39,551 bases of DNA from Chryseosolibacter indicum (lineage in GTDB: Bacteria > Bacteroidota > Bacteroidia > Cytophagales > Cyclobacteriaceae), in assembly GCF_018598585.1 (NCBI RefSeq), contig NZ_JAHESD010000054.1:1-39551 (forward strand), read 5' to 3'. The notes beneath the pieces were generated by a model. The model saw only the letters and a list, made by a program, of their open reading frames with translations, was not told the DNA's origin and did not search any database. Of the stretch, positions 1 through 7,878 are shown one piece after another. The position numbers and the translations under genes were made by a program. Every line of letters starts with the position of its first letter. Position 1 is the first letter of the stretch.

Positions 1-1080
1 GTAACGAGCATCCAGAACTACTACCCCTTCGGTATGGACCAACCCAACAGAACCTGGAATGCGAATGGCAAGTACCGTTATGGGTTCAATGGTAAGGAGA
101 AAGATGACAATGGCGAATGGGGCAGTGCAGTATATGATTACGGGTTCAGGATTTATAATCCATCTATAGGAAAATTCTTAAGTGTGGATCCATTGACAAA
201 ATCTTATCCTTGGTATACTCCTTACCAGTTTGCTGGAAATAAACCGATTGTAAGTATTGATTTAGATGGACTTGAAGAATTAGACTATAGGATATTAGAA
301 CGTATAAAGACTAATGTCACTGAAGTAAATGTTAATACTGACTTAGCCCCTTCTTCATTCATGGGAGAGAAGACGAGAGTTGTTGGAGGCCGAAAATGGA
401 ATGCACGTTGGTCTTTTGCAGAAATGAACAAAATAGATCCTACTTTTTGGAGTGACGCTAATAAGGCCAAAATATTGAATGGAGAATTACCTAGTGTTGA
501 TCCTCACTATTTAAATAGGATCGGAAAAGGATTGACCGAAGCCGAATTTGCGAGCTTAGCCGAGGCGGCACCTTTAAATTCCGTAATTCGTCATCACCAT
601 ATGAATCACGGTAGGTTTGCTGTGGCACTTTCAGAAAATATCCACACCGGAGCAGGCAATACAAAGTTTTGGCATAAAGTAGACTTTAAAAATCCAGTAA
701 GAGGATTAGTTAAAAATGGCTTAAGAATTTTTGAATTAGCAGGTATAGCAATATCTCTACATGCCATCATTAATGGCAATTACGCGGAAGCAAGTCCTCT
801 TCCTGCACCTGATTTCGATTTAGACCAAGTGTCATATGGTCTATTACAACAAGGTATAATGACAAATGATTTTCAAAGAACATCAATGGGGGTGAATATG
901 TTAGATGATATATCTGTTGAATACTGGACGGCAGATGATATGATGAACTTCCTTAACGGTGGAAAGGTAAATGCAACAGAGGGGGGGCAGCGAGTTGACA
1001 ATGACACCGCAAGGAAATACCCTTACATGAACGTGTTGTATCAAGGCGGATCAATTGGTGTAGTCGAAATTCCAGATTAA
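1..1080 (+). CDS. Rhs-repeat-associated core protein, C-terminal part with HNH-like toxin tip (5' partial)
   Basis: The reading frame is open from base 1, so the gene begins upstream. The first ~85 codons carry the Rhs-associated core (YYPFGM, YRYGFNGKEKD, DYGFRIYNPSIGKFLSVDPL, YQFAGNKPI, DLDG), which marks the end of the conserved shell of polymorphic toxins. After it the sequence becomes unique, as expected for a variable toxin tip. Around residues 195-225 (counting from base 1) is a His-rich motif, HHH-x2-HGRFAVAL-x3-IH-x6-FWH, which resembles the HHH...G...L.P...H...H pattern of HNH/Endonuclease VII-type toxin nucleases. About 130 more residues follow, including a hydrophobic stretch (ELAGIAISLHAI). 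Rhs proteins are normally delivered to neighbouring cells. The likely immunity gene starts directly after the stop codon. Rhs identity is secure; nuclease activity is inferred from the motif only. Confidence 0.88.
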   Translation, partial: VTSIQNYYPFGMDQPNRTWNANGKYRYGFNGKEKDDNGEWGSAVYDYGFRIYNPSIGKFLSVDPLTKSYPWYTPYQFAGNKPIVSIDLDGLEELDYRILERIKTNVTEVNVNTDLAPSSFMGEKTRVVGGRKWNARWSFAEMNKIDPTFWSDANKAKILNGELPSVDPHYLNRIGKGLTEAEFASLAEAAPLNSVIRHHHMNHGRFAVALSENIHTGAGNTKFWHKVDFKNPVRGLVKNGLRIFELAGIAISLHAIINGNYAEASPLPAPDFDLDQVSYGLLQQGIMTNDFQRTSMGVNMLDDISVEYWTADDMMNFLNGGKVNATEGGQRVDNDTARKYPYMNVLYQGGSIGVVEIPD

Positions 1081-1617
1081 ATGACGGTCATGAAAAAGGT
1101 AGATGATTTTATTTCAGTATACAATGAATACTTGAAAGAGAAAGCGAACAGATTTGATGACGTAGAACTAATTTTAAAAAAAGAAGGACTAAATGACAAT
1201 TCATTTAAAAGCCCTATACAATATTTTTTAGAGGCATTTAAATTTCCTTCAGTCTACAATTACAGCGGATTTTGTTTTATTAATCGTCCAGCTCCAACGT
1301 CAGATGATTTTATACACTTTGCCACTCACATAGACTATAGTTTACTATATGTTCATTGTATTAGTGATGGTAAAGTATATTTATGGGATCAAGAGTATGA
1401 TCGTATTGAATGGAGTTGCTCAGAAAGTTTGTCTGTTTTTTTTGAGTCTATGTCTGCAATCATGCAGACAAAAATCAAGATGCTCCAAACTGGAACCTAT
1501 GATCTTGATCAAGAATATTTAAGGAGCGTTTTCCGCTATTGTCTTACTTTAAATGACAACAAAGAAGAATACAAGACTTTTTACGAGCATCTATTAGGGA
1601 TAGACACAGAAGGGTGA
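1081..1617 (+). CDS. Candidate immunity protein for the Rhs toxin
   Basis: This 178-residue protein starts at the base after the Rhs stop codon; a second possible start lies three codons in (MKKVDDF). It has no signal peptide or membrane segment, so it is probably cytoplasmic. It is acidic, with mixed alpha/beta character and aromatic-rich central strands (LLYVHCISDGKVYLWDQE), and later a segment reading WSCSESLSVFFESM. The pattern loosely recalls the SUKH (SMI1/KNR4) immunity superfamily, but I cannot assign it firmly. Its position is the main evidence: immunity genes usually lie directly 3' of the toxin tip and are co-transcribed with it. Base composition is A+T-rich, like the toxin tip, consistent with both being exchanged together. 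Confidence 0.7.
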   Translation: MTVMKKVDDFISVYNEYLKEKANRFDDVELILKKEGLNDNSFKSPIQYFLEAFKFPSVYNYSGFCFINRPAPTSDDFIHFATHIDYSLLYVHCISDGKVYLWDQEYDRIEWSCSESLSVFFESMSAIMQTKIKMLQTGTYDLDQEYLRSVFRYCLTLNDNKEEYKTFYEHLLGIDTEG

Positions 1618-2335
1618 ATCACTTATTAATTCATTGTCCTTACCAGCAGTTAGATCATTCTGTCATGCGTTCAAAGAGCTATAGCACATCTGTTGTGTTT
1701 TTAATTTATAGACGAATTGTATTTTTTCTCCTGCTTTAGCGCCTTTGCTGGCCAACGTCTTTGGCGTATGTCAATCATTACAAGTATTTAAAATGAATCC
1801 TGCCAGCACTGTGCGTGCGGTATGCGTACAGTATGCGTACGTAAAAGGGGCGTGTTTCTCGCAGACATCTCGCACACATGGTGCTGGCATAGTGCTCGCA
1901 TGGTACATTTAGAAGCCTATCCTCCCGATATTGTTAACTTAAACCTGTGCCATATTGACTCAAAAAAGAATCTAAAATATTTTAACTGCGTATGGATTGA
2001 GGTGTATCCACTGTTTTGATCAAAAAAATCATAACACTATGGAGAAATGAAAGGACATTAACGATAAAAAAACAATGGTAGCGTTGGTAGTATTGGAGGT
2101 GCATAAAACCTGAGGCAATGCTATTAGCTTAAGAAAGGTATTGCATAGTGACATTCTTCGACTCCTATTGCACACCATTTTGAATTACTATGTGGTTTTT
2201 AACAGAAGTATACTTTCTTGACTGAAAAATCACAAAATCAAATACTGTTACGCTTTCAAACATTCTCTTTACATTGTATCTTTATAGCCCAAAATCAGGT
2301 CTGTAGAAAGAATAGCAACCCCGAGCCTAACCTGT
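1618..2335. other. Gene-free region downstream of the Rhs/immunity pair
   Basis: No convincing coding sequence is seen in these 718 bases. Two short open frames (1822-2019 and 2218-2406) have implausible amino-acid composition and no recognisable features. The only structure noticed is the inverted and direct repeat cluster at 1801-1889, listed separately. The promoter for the following operon probably lies near the right end, but no clear Bacteroidota -33/-7 pair was identified. Confidence 0.6.
1801..1889. repeat. Inverted repeat with an internal 10-bp direct repeat
   Basis: TGCCAGCAC (1801-1809) is perfectly complementary to GTGCTGGCA (1881-1889). Just inside, GTGCG (1811-1815) pairs with CGCAC (1871-1875). 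Between the arms GTATGCGTAC occurs twice (1820-1829 and 1831-1840). The stretch is richer in CpG and GTAC than its surroundings. It could form a long hairpin in RNA or DNA; function is unknown. Confidence 0.6.
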
Positions 2336-3247
2336 ATGAAGTATCTTCTAACCCTCACATTTTCAGTTTATTTCTCAATTTTATTTGCACAGGAAAAACT
2401 TTTTAAACAACGCATGTTTGATGACCTTGAGGTCACCAATACCATTACCAAATCATATAGGGATTCAACAATCACCTTTCAAGTTGAAGCAGCCTCACGT
2501 GGAGTAGAGACGGAATTTAATAAAAGATATTTTTGGTTTAATCACGGAGAGGTTAAGCATACACAGGGGGCATTTACTGGCAAACTGCTTCATGGGCCGT
2601 ACGAAATGCTTAATAGAGAGGGTGTGTTGCTAAAAAAGGGAGTTTATAAACACGGTCTGAAGAACGGTATGTGGCTGTCTTGGCACAAAAACGGAAGTGT
2701 TGCATCACGCTATTCGTGGGCTGAAGGAGCACCTATAGGGCAATTTGAAGAATACTTTGAAAGTGGTCAGAAATCAAAGAACGGTACCTTCAAACGAGGA
2801 AAGTTGAATGGTAAAGTATACCATTACGGGCGTGATGGCTCATTAATAAATGAAGTAAAGTATAGAAATGGAATTATAGTAAAAGTAGAAGAGAAAAAAG
2901 TAAAGAAGACACGTATAAAAACGAAAAAGGCAGACTCACTGACTGATAATCCTACACCTGTTACTGAGAACAACAGGAAAACACGAAGGAAAAAGAAGAC
3001 CTCAAAGGCAAACCCTGAGAATCAATATAATCCGGGTATACCTCAGTCGATTGATCCATCCACGCGGATGATGTCGCCTGATAAATCAATGAAGAAATCT
3101 TCTAAAAGAGCGGAGAGAAAAGCAAAGAAGAAGGCAACGCAGCAACATATAGAACAATCACCAGTGTCTGATCAACAGGTGCCTGCCAGAAAAGAAAAGC
3201 GAAGGAAAAAGAAAGCTCAGCCTGTTTCTAATCCTGCACAGCAATGA
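2336..3247 (+). CDS. Secreted YwqK/MORN-repeat protein with a very basic C-terminal tail
   Basis: The 303-residue product begins with a typical signal peptide (MKYLLTLTFSVYFSILFAQ, cleavage expected after FAQ). Residues ~75-185 contain repeats of the MORN/YwqK type: GPYEMLNREGVLLKKGVYKHG, LKNGMWLSWHKNGSV, GQFEEYFESGQKSKNGTFKRG and LNGKVYHYGRDGSL. Such repeats are common in Bacteroidota envelope proteins. From about residue 190 the protein becomes disordered and strongly basic, with runs such as KKVKKTRIKTKK, RRKKKTSK and KRRKKKAQ, which suggests binding to an acidic surface, cell wall or nucleic acid. Its stop overlaps the next start (ATGA at 3244), so it is translationally coupled to the pseudopilin-type operon downstream and probably works with it. 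Function within that system is unknown. Confidence 0.82.
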   Translation: MKYLLTLTFSVYFSILFAQEKLFKQRMFDDLEVTNTITKSYRDSTITFQVEAASRGVETEFNKRYFWFNHGEVKHTQGAFTGKLLHGPYEMLNREGVLLKKGVYKHGLKNGMWLSWHKNGSVASRYSWAEGAPIGQFEEYFESGQKSKNGTFKRGKLNGKVYHYGRDGSLINEVKYRNGIIVKVEEKKVKKTRIKTKKADSLTDNPTPVTENNRKTRRKKKTSKANPENQYNPGIPQSIDPSTRMMSPDKSMKKSSKRAERKAKKKATQQHIEQSPVSDQQVPARKEKRRKKKAQPVSNPAQQ

Positions 3248-4536
3248 TGTTTTCAGCCTTTATAAAGGCTTGTTTCAATATTTTTCACTTTCGCGTAAAG
3301 GGAGGTGTATTACAGCTTACCCTGGGTATTGGTGTGATCATTAGCGTGATTTGTGCAGCCATGATCCTCCTGGTCTACCTGAGCAACCTTCACTTTCTCA
3401 AACAAAAATTAGAAAATGACCTCTCAGACAACGCTCTTTCAGGTATTGCTTATGGTATGGCATCACGGGATCAATTGAATTTCAATGAAGTATATTCATT
3501 CGATCTTTTTGGCGAAGGAATTGATTCTGTGGATATTATAAGAAAACCATGGGGCATGTTTGAGGTACTGACTGCAGTTGCAAAAAGAGGATCAAATGAG
3601 GAGTTAAAAGCAGCAATCATTACTGCACAGCCTGATGATGTTGGTAGGTCTGCCCTTTATATACCGGAAAACAATTCACCAATTTATCTTGTAGGCGAAA
3701 CCACATTAGTGGGTACGGCTTATCTCCCTGAGAGGAAATTCTCCATGGGTTATATAGACGGACAGGGCTACAATAAAAAAAGTTTTATTGAGGGCGATGT
3801 AAAAGGAAGTGAATCTGTGATGCCTTCCCTGGATACAATCCTCATTGCTCAAACCAAAGCGTTTTTTAAAGAAGCACCAGATGGATATAGGGTTAATCGA
3901 ATTGATTTTCTCCCGGTGGGGCAACATCTTTCTTTTCATGGTCTTCCTAGTAATTATTACTACAGCCAGCAATCAATAGATTTATCCGATTCCATTAGCG
4001 GCAATATAATCATTCAATCAGGAATACGCGTTCGTGTGACAAGTAAAGCAAGTCTTGATAATGTAATCATTATTGCACCAGATATAGATATTGATAATGG
4101 TTTTACCGGAAGTGTTCAATGCATTGCTCAAAGAAAAATTGTAATTGGTTCAGGCGCAAAACTAAAATATCCCAGTGCATTGTTATTAGCAGGAGAAGAG
4201 AATGATAGTTCCATTGTTATCAAAAAGGACGCAGTAGTTGAAGGAGTTGTAGTTATTTCTGGATATGATAAGTCAATTGGAAGTAGAGGAATATTGAGTA
4301 TTCAGAAGGGAGCCATCCTTCATGGTATGGCGTATGTTAATGGTAGGGCCGACATTCAGGGAGCAATCTGGGGTCATCTTGCAGCGCGTTCTGTTATGGC
4401 TAAAATAGCTTCAGCAGAATATGCCAGCCACCTATTCAACGCTGAAATTAATAGTGTCAAGCGTTCAGCATTTCTGCCTGGTTCTCTACTTTGGGCACAT
4501 ACAGAGGAAATAAAAATTGCAGAATGGATAGATTGA
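3244..4536 (+). CDS. Membrane-anchored protein with a beta-helix-like repeat region, in a pseudopilin operon
   Basis: The 430-residue protein has one N-terminal transmembrane segment (about residues 24-46, LTLGIGVIISVICAAMILLVYL) followed by an extracytoplasmic body. Residues ~245-390 show short alternating hydrophobic strands with Gly/Asp/Asn turns (GNIIIQSGIRVRVTSKASLD, VIIIAPDIDIDNG, KIVIGSGAKLKYPSALLLAG, SIVIKKDAVVEGVVVISG, GILSIQKGAILHGMAYVNG). This is the periodicity of a right-handed beta-helix or bactofilin-like fold. Its N-terminal layout resembles minor pilus components of the PilX/GspK type, but no prepilin cleavage motif is visible. It overlaps the upstream gene by 4 bp and the next gene downstream. 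I do not recognise the family; a role in assembling or capping the pseudopilus is inferred from context. Confidence 0.75.
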   Translation: MMFSAFIKACFNIFHFRVKGGVLQLTLGIGVIISVICAAMILLVYLSNLHFLKQKLENDLSDNALSGIAYGMASRDQLNFNEVYSFDLFGEGIDSVDIIRKPWGMFEVLTAVAKRGSNEELKAAIITAQPDDVGRSALYIPENNSPIYLVGETTLVGTAYLPERKFSMGYIDGQGYNKKSFIEGDVKGSESVMPSLDTILIAQTKAFFKEAPDGYRVNRIDFLPVGQHLSFHGLPSNYYYSQQSIDLSDSISGNIIIQSGIRVRVTSKASLDNVIIIAPDIDIDNGFTGSVQCIAQRKIVIGSGAKLKYPSALLLAGEENDSSIVIKKDAVVEGVVVISGYDKSIGSRGILSIQKGAILHGMAYVNGRADIQGAIWGHLAARSVMAKIASAEYASHLFNAEINSVKRSAFLPGSLLWAHTEEIKIAEWID

Positions 4537-4889
4537 TAATTTGTGTAAAATGGAGGGTTAAATGTTCATCGCTCATTGAAGTGATTATTGCTTTAATTAT
4601 TATCTCCGTCATATTTAGTCTGTCCATAACCATTTACCTGAACTTACAAAGAACAGGTTGGAGTATGAGCAAGCTCCAACATCAGATATTAATGGATAAG
4701 GTATACAACGAACTGCGCTTCGGTCAAACAGATGCAGAAATAAAAATGGATGAAGTGATAGTTTACATAAATGTTAAACCTCATTCATCGATTGATGCAC
4801 TTAAGATAATTCATCTGGAGGTGCGTACGGAAGAAGGAAAGCTTGTCGCAGAAAAAAAACATCTTGTGTATGAACATGTTGAAAAGTAA
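4524..4889 (+). CDS. Pseudopilin-like protein with prepilin-type N-terminus
   Basis: Starting at the ATG at 4524 gives a short positively charged leader, then CSSLIEVIIALIIISVIFSL, a class III signal-peptide-like segment. It keeps the Glu that is +5 in mature type IV pilins and a ~20-residue hydrophobic helix, but has Cys-Ser in place of the usual Gly-Phe at the cleavage site. This SSLIEV variant is seen in Bacteroidota prepilin-like proteins. The frame extends upstream to 4491, but that would add residues wholly inside the preceding gene, so 4524 is preferred. The globular part is only ~80 residues. It overlaps genes on both sides and should be a minor pseudopilin of the type II secretion/type IV pilus family. 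Confidence 0.78.
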   Translation: MDRLIICVKWRVKCSSLIEVIIALIIISVIFSLSITIYLNLQRTGWSMSKLQHQILMDKVYNELRFGQTDAEIKMDEVIVYINVKPHSSIDALKIIHLEVRTEEGKLVAEKKHLVYEHVEK

Positions 4890-5370
4890 AACAAATGCTT
4901 TTACACTTGTAGAGATGCTTGTTGTACTTGTGCTAAGTAGCATAATTGTAAGTATTATATATGTAGCTTATTTTACAATTACCCGATACCAGGTCGATCT
5001 TTCACGAAAACAGAAAAGATCAGAAGACCTTACTTCCCTGTATTATCTGTTAAAGAGAGACATACATTCAAGTGTAAACATTGAAGCGGTAAATGATTTA
5101 TCATTGAATTGTAGCGGAAAAATAAATATCCTCTATCAGTTTACCTCAACGTATACTGTAAGAATGCAGGAAAGCAGGGTTGATACTTTTTATGTACAAG
5201 TAACTGCTCCGCTCTTCCTATGGAAAACTTTGCAGCTAACAACTTTCCCATCCAAAGTTGATCAAATTGAGTTGGATGTGCAGGGAGTAGTTCCGGGATT
5301 ACAAATGAACATTAAAAAGAAATACAGTGCGGCAGACCTTGTAGAAACGGTTAAAGATTCATTACCATGA
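4870..5370 (+). CDS. Prepilin-type N-terminal cleavage/methylation protein (pseudopilin)
   Basis: The N-terminus reads NAFTLVEMLVVLVLSSIIVS, a near-perfect type IV prepilin motif (normally G|FTLxE; here Ala at -1), with Glu at +5 and a long hydrophobic helix. The frame opens at 4843, but ATGs at 4870 and 4876 give the short leader expected for prepilin peptidase substrates; 4870 is chosen. The C-terminal domain (~110 residues) is beta-rich and resembles GspJ/ComGF-like minor pseudopilins in size. It overlaps the preceding gene by 20 bp and the following GspF-like gene by 4 bp (ATGA). No prepilin peptidase gene is visible in the window, so processing would depend on one elsewhere. Confidence 0.85.
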   Translation: MNMLKSKTNAFTLVEMLVVLVLSSIIVSIIYVAYFTITRYQVDLSRKQKRSEDLTSLYYLLKRDIHSSVNIEAVNDLSLNCSGKINILYQFTSTYTVRMQESRVDTFYVQVTAPLFLWKTLQLTTFPSKVDQIELDVQGVVPGLQMNIKKKYSAADLVETVKDSLP

Positions 5371-6512
5371 GTGGAATAAACATTAAAGACATAAGGCCAG
5401 TGAAGGAAAGCTCTCAAAAGGAGATGATCTGGAGCTTGGAAAAGATACTTGAGACGGATATTAAATTGTTTTCGCAGAAATTCAATGATAAGAATAAGGA
5501 AGCGTTCTATCTTGAGTTGTCAACCTTGCTGGTTGCTGGTCTTGATATTAAATCGGCACTCGAACTTATAGAGGAAGAACAATTAAAGAAAGAGCATGAA
5601 TCAATTATAAAAGAGATAAAAGAGAATCTTATTAATGGCGATTCCCTTTGGGAAGCTATGCAAAAATCCTCGCACTTTACCCCGTATGAATATTTTAGTG
5701 TTCAGATCGGGGAGGAAACCGGCAAGCTTGATATCGTACTAAACCAGTTGTATCAATACTTTAACACAAAATTAAAACAACGTAGGCAGTTCGTTAGCGC
5801 GCTTTCTTATCCCGTAATTATACTTATCACATCAATAGGTGCTGTATCATTTATGTTGCTATTCATTGTTCCTATGTTCAGTGATGTTTTTAAAAGATTT
5901 GGAGGGGAACTCCCATATCTGACCAGGATCATTATTAAGATTTCGTTGATGATTCAATCAAACTTCATTTTTTTCTTCGTTCTGGCGGGGGTAGTGGCGC
6001 TCTATTTATATTTAAACAGGGATGAGATTTGGATGAAGAAATATGCAGCAAAACTTATATGGTATATCCCTGTTGTCGGCAAAATTGTTTACTCGATTCA
6101 GTTGGCAAGATTCTGCAGCTCAATGTCATTATTACTATCGTCCAAAGTACCCATTATTAGATCAATTAATTTAATCAGTCAAATGGTAACGTTCTACCCG
6201 ATTCAGACAACGCTCGAAGAAATGGCAAAGGATGTAATGAATGGAGAGAGTCTTCATGTGGGCATGTCAAAGCATAAGATTTATAGCAAAAGAATGGTGT
6301 CCTTGATAAAGGTAGGTGAGGAGGTAAACAGGCTTGATACCTTTTTTGAAAAGTTATCTAAGCAATTTGGAACGGATGCAGAGCATCAAACAAGCTTGCT
6401 AAATACTTTTCTAGAGCCCGCGATGATCATATTCCTCGGCCTTGTAGTAGGTTTTATCTTGCTTGCCATGTATTTACCGATGTTTGAAATCTCAACGAGC
6501 ATTGGTGGTTAA
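5367..6512 (+). CDS. GspF/PilC-type inner-membrane platform protein
   Basis: This 381-residue protein has the duplicated T2SSF domain layout. The first cytoplasmic domain covers residues ~40-140 (FYLELSTLLVAGLDIKSALELI, EETGKLDIVLNQLYQYF). Two membrane helices follow (~145-170 and ~195-215), then a second domain (LARFCSSMSLLLSSKVPIIRSI, VGEEVNRLDTFFEKLSKQF), and a last helix near the C-terminus (AMIIFLGLVVGFILLAMYLPMF). Length is close to the family's usual ~400. It anchors the assembly ATPase and pseudopilus in type II secretion and type IV pili. It is the last intact gene of the operon. No GspE/PilB ATPase or GspD/PilQ secretin is seen nearby, so those must be encoded elsewhere if the system works. 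Confidence 0.93.
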   Translation: MSGINIKDIRPVKESSQKEMIWSLEKILETDIKLFSQKFNDKNKEAFYLELSTLLVAGLDIKSALELIEEEQLKKEHESIIKEIKENLINGDSLWEAMQKSSHFTPYEYFSVQIGEETGKLDIVLNQLYQYFNTKLKQRRQFVSALSYPVIILITSIGAVSFMLLFIVPMFSDVFKRFGGELPYLTRIIIKISLMIQSNFIFFFVLAGVVALYLYLNRDEIWMKKYAAKLIWYIPVVGKIVYSIQLARFCSSMSLLLSSKVPIIRSINLISQMVTFYPIQTTLEEMAKDVMNGESLHVGMSKHKIYSKRMVSLIKVGEEVNRLDTFFEKLSKQFGTDAEHQTSLLNTFLEPAMIIFLGLVVGFILLAMYLPMFEISTSIGG

Positions 6513-6517
6513 AACTT

Positions 6518-7358
6518 TTGCATGGGATATCACTTTATTTAAGTTATTCGATTTTCTCAGGGATTGAGTTGATTCAAGATTTTAATTCCGACCTTGTACA
6601 AAGTCGAGGACTTAAGGGTAACTATGTCACATCGGCCATTTCTCCAAAATCTGTACGCGTTCCAGCAGGAGACACTTACAGTGTTTCTTCTGACCTTATA
6701 TTGTCCAGTCCATTACCTGTTGGTTGTTACTTGATTTCAATAGAGAACTGGAGATATCCTGGTTTTTCTTTCACTTCAGTATTGAATGTGGTGTCGGCGA
6801 AATATATGTTGAGTGGCAGTATTCTGGGAGAAGATGGTGTACCAATAACAGAGGGGGAACTCTTCTTGTACCGAAAGAATGCAGATGGTGTAGTAAGCGT
6901 TGAGAACAGAGGTCACTAACGTCATACAACAATTTTAACATCCCAGTAGGGAGAGGAGAATATGCCCTTTATGTTGTTCCTGACGAGACCAAATTTCGTG
7001 AGTATGTTCCAATCGTGATGACTCGATCGCTCACTTTAGACCCATCTTCTTTTGTGAAGATCGCCGACAATAAGACAGTATTCGTTCAGGTTTTGAAGGC
7101 AAAGACTATAATAGAAGGATCGAGATTCATTGAAGGAGATATCACAAACGAAGAAGTAACATCGCCTATGGGTAGAGTGGCAAAGGCTACTCAGGTGAGT
7201 ACAATGCCAAGAGCTACCATTATTCTATTTTCAGAAATGGTGATATCGTAGGGCATACAAAGTCAGACGAAGCCTGTCATTATAAATTTGGGGAACTCGG
7301 ATTGTCGGTTGATTCCGCTGCTTTCGTCCCAACATTTATAAAATTAGTTTCTAATTGA
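6518..7358 (+). pseudogene. Frameshifted remnant of a beta-rich surface protein
   Basis: Three consecutive segments in different frames read like one protein. Frame 2 (6518-6919) has a sandwich-like sequence ending in SGSILGEDGVPITEGELFLY. Frame 1 (about 6922-7251) continues with YNNFNIPVGRGEYALYVVPDE, then DNKTVFVQVLKAKTIIEG and PRATIILFSE. Frame 3 (about 7233-7358) continues with NGDIVGHTKSDE and YKFGELGLSV before TGA. The second break looks like loss of one A in the GAAATGG stretch near 7235, since GAAAATGG would join SE to NGDIVG. The texture resembles carboxypeptidase-regulatory-like/Cna-B-type modules of secreted Bacteroidota proteins. Nothing suggests the fragments are expressed as separate genes. 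The original protein is not recognised. Confidence 0.7.
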
Positions 7359-7366
7359 TCTTCCCA

Positions 7367-7414
7367 ATAATAGGGAGGTGATGATTTGTAAATAACTTCT
7401 CTACTCCCTATTAT
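7367..7414. repeat. 11-bp inverted repeat between the pseudogene and the toxin gene
   Basis: ATAATAGGGAG (7367-7377) and CTCCCTATTAT (7404-7414) are exact reverse complements separated by 26 bases. The right arm touches the toxin operator. There is no T-run after it, so it is not a standard terminator; it could be the footprint of a small mobile sequence or part of the regulatory region. Confidence 0.5.
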
Positions 7415-7429
7415 GTCAAAAATGACATA
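7412..7429. promoter_or_regulatory. Palindromic operator upstream of the RelE-like toxin
   Basis: TATGTCA (7412-7418) and TGACATA (7423-7429) form a perfect 7-bp inverted repeat with an AAAA spacer, 14 bases upstream of the toxin ATG. TATATTTA directly follows and could be a Bacteroidota -7 element (consensus TAnnTTTG). Type II toxin-antitoxin operons are usually autoregulated at such palindromes by the antitoxin, alone or with the toxin. Confidence 0.6.
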
Positions 7430-7443
7430 TATTTACAATTGAA

Positions 7444-7878
7444 ATGAGTACTCTCGATAAGCCGCTTCACGGAGAATTAACGACTCCACCGTGTTCTGCA
7501 AAGGCAAGAATAGAAGCAGGTTATTTATTGCGACTCCTGCAGAAAGGCGAGAAATTGTCTTTACCTCATTCGCGGCCAATGCCCAGCATTGGTACTAGAT
7601 GGCACGAGTTTAGGATTGTTGATGAAACGAAAAATTGGAGAATTATTTATCGGATAGATGCGGTTGCGATTATTGTTCTTGAGGTGTTTCAAAAGAAGAC
7701 ACAAGAGACTCCAAAACACGTGATTAATACATGCAAGATTAGAATTAAAGAATTAATCCCAGCTGTGATCACTACTGCCGTAACTGCCATCCTGCCAACA
7801 ATGGCTGATCGATTATCATCTATTTGGATAATCCAGTGCTTTGCATACAAATGCCCTCAGCATACTACAGACCTTTAA
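7444..7878 (+). CDS. RelE/HigB-family (phage Gp49-like) toxin with an aberrant C-terminus
   Basis: Residues ~8-100 match the compact RelE/ParE/HigB fold: ARIEAGYLLRLLQKGEKLSLPHSRPMPSIG, then WHEFRIVDETKNWRIIYRID and a strand AIIVLEVFQKKTQETP. These mRNA-cleaving toxins normally have ~105-115 residues and end soon after a CKxRL motif. Here the expected end (TCKIRIKEL, to about base 7755) is followed by some 40 unrelated residues (AVITTAVTAILPTMADRL...), so the 3' end was probably lost by deletion or rearrangement and the frame reads into foreign sequence. No HigA-type helix-turn-helix antitoxin is visible downstream or upstream. It is therefore either an inactive relic or an orphan. Confidence 0.72.
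   Translation: MSTLDKPLHGELTTPPCSAKARIEAGYLLRLLQKGEKLSLPHSRPMPSIGTRWHEFRIVDETKNWRIIYRIDAVAIIVLEVFQKKTQETPKHVINTCKIRIKELIPAVITTAVTAILPTMADRLSSIWIIQCFAYKCPQHTTDL

Noticed and set aside
1822-2019. 65-codon open frame in the spacer after the immunity gene
   Set aside because: Composition is rich in Cys, His and Trp without pattern, and it overlies the inverted repeat cluster; no start context or homology-like motif.
2218-2406. 62-codon frame overlapping the MORN protein start
   Set aside because: Overlaps the signal peptide of a well-supported gene in another frame and lacks any domain.
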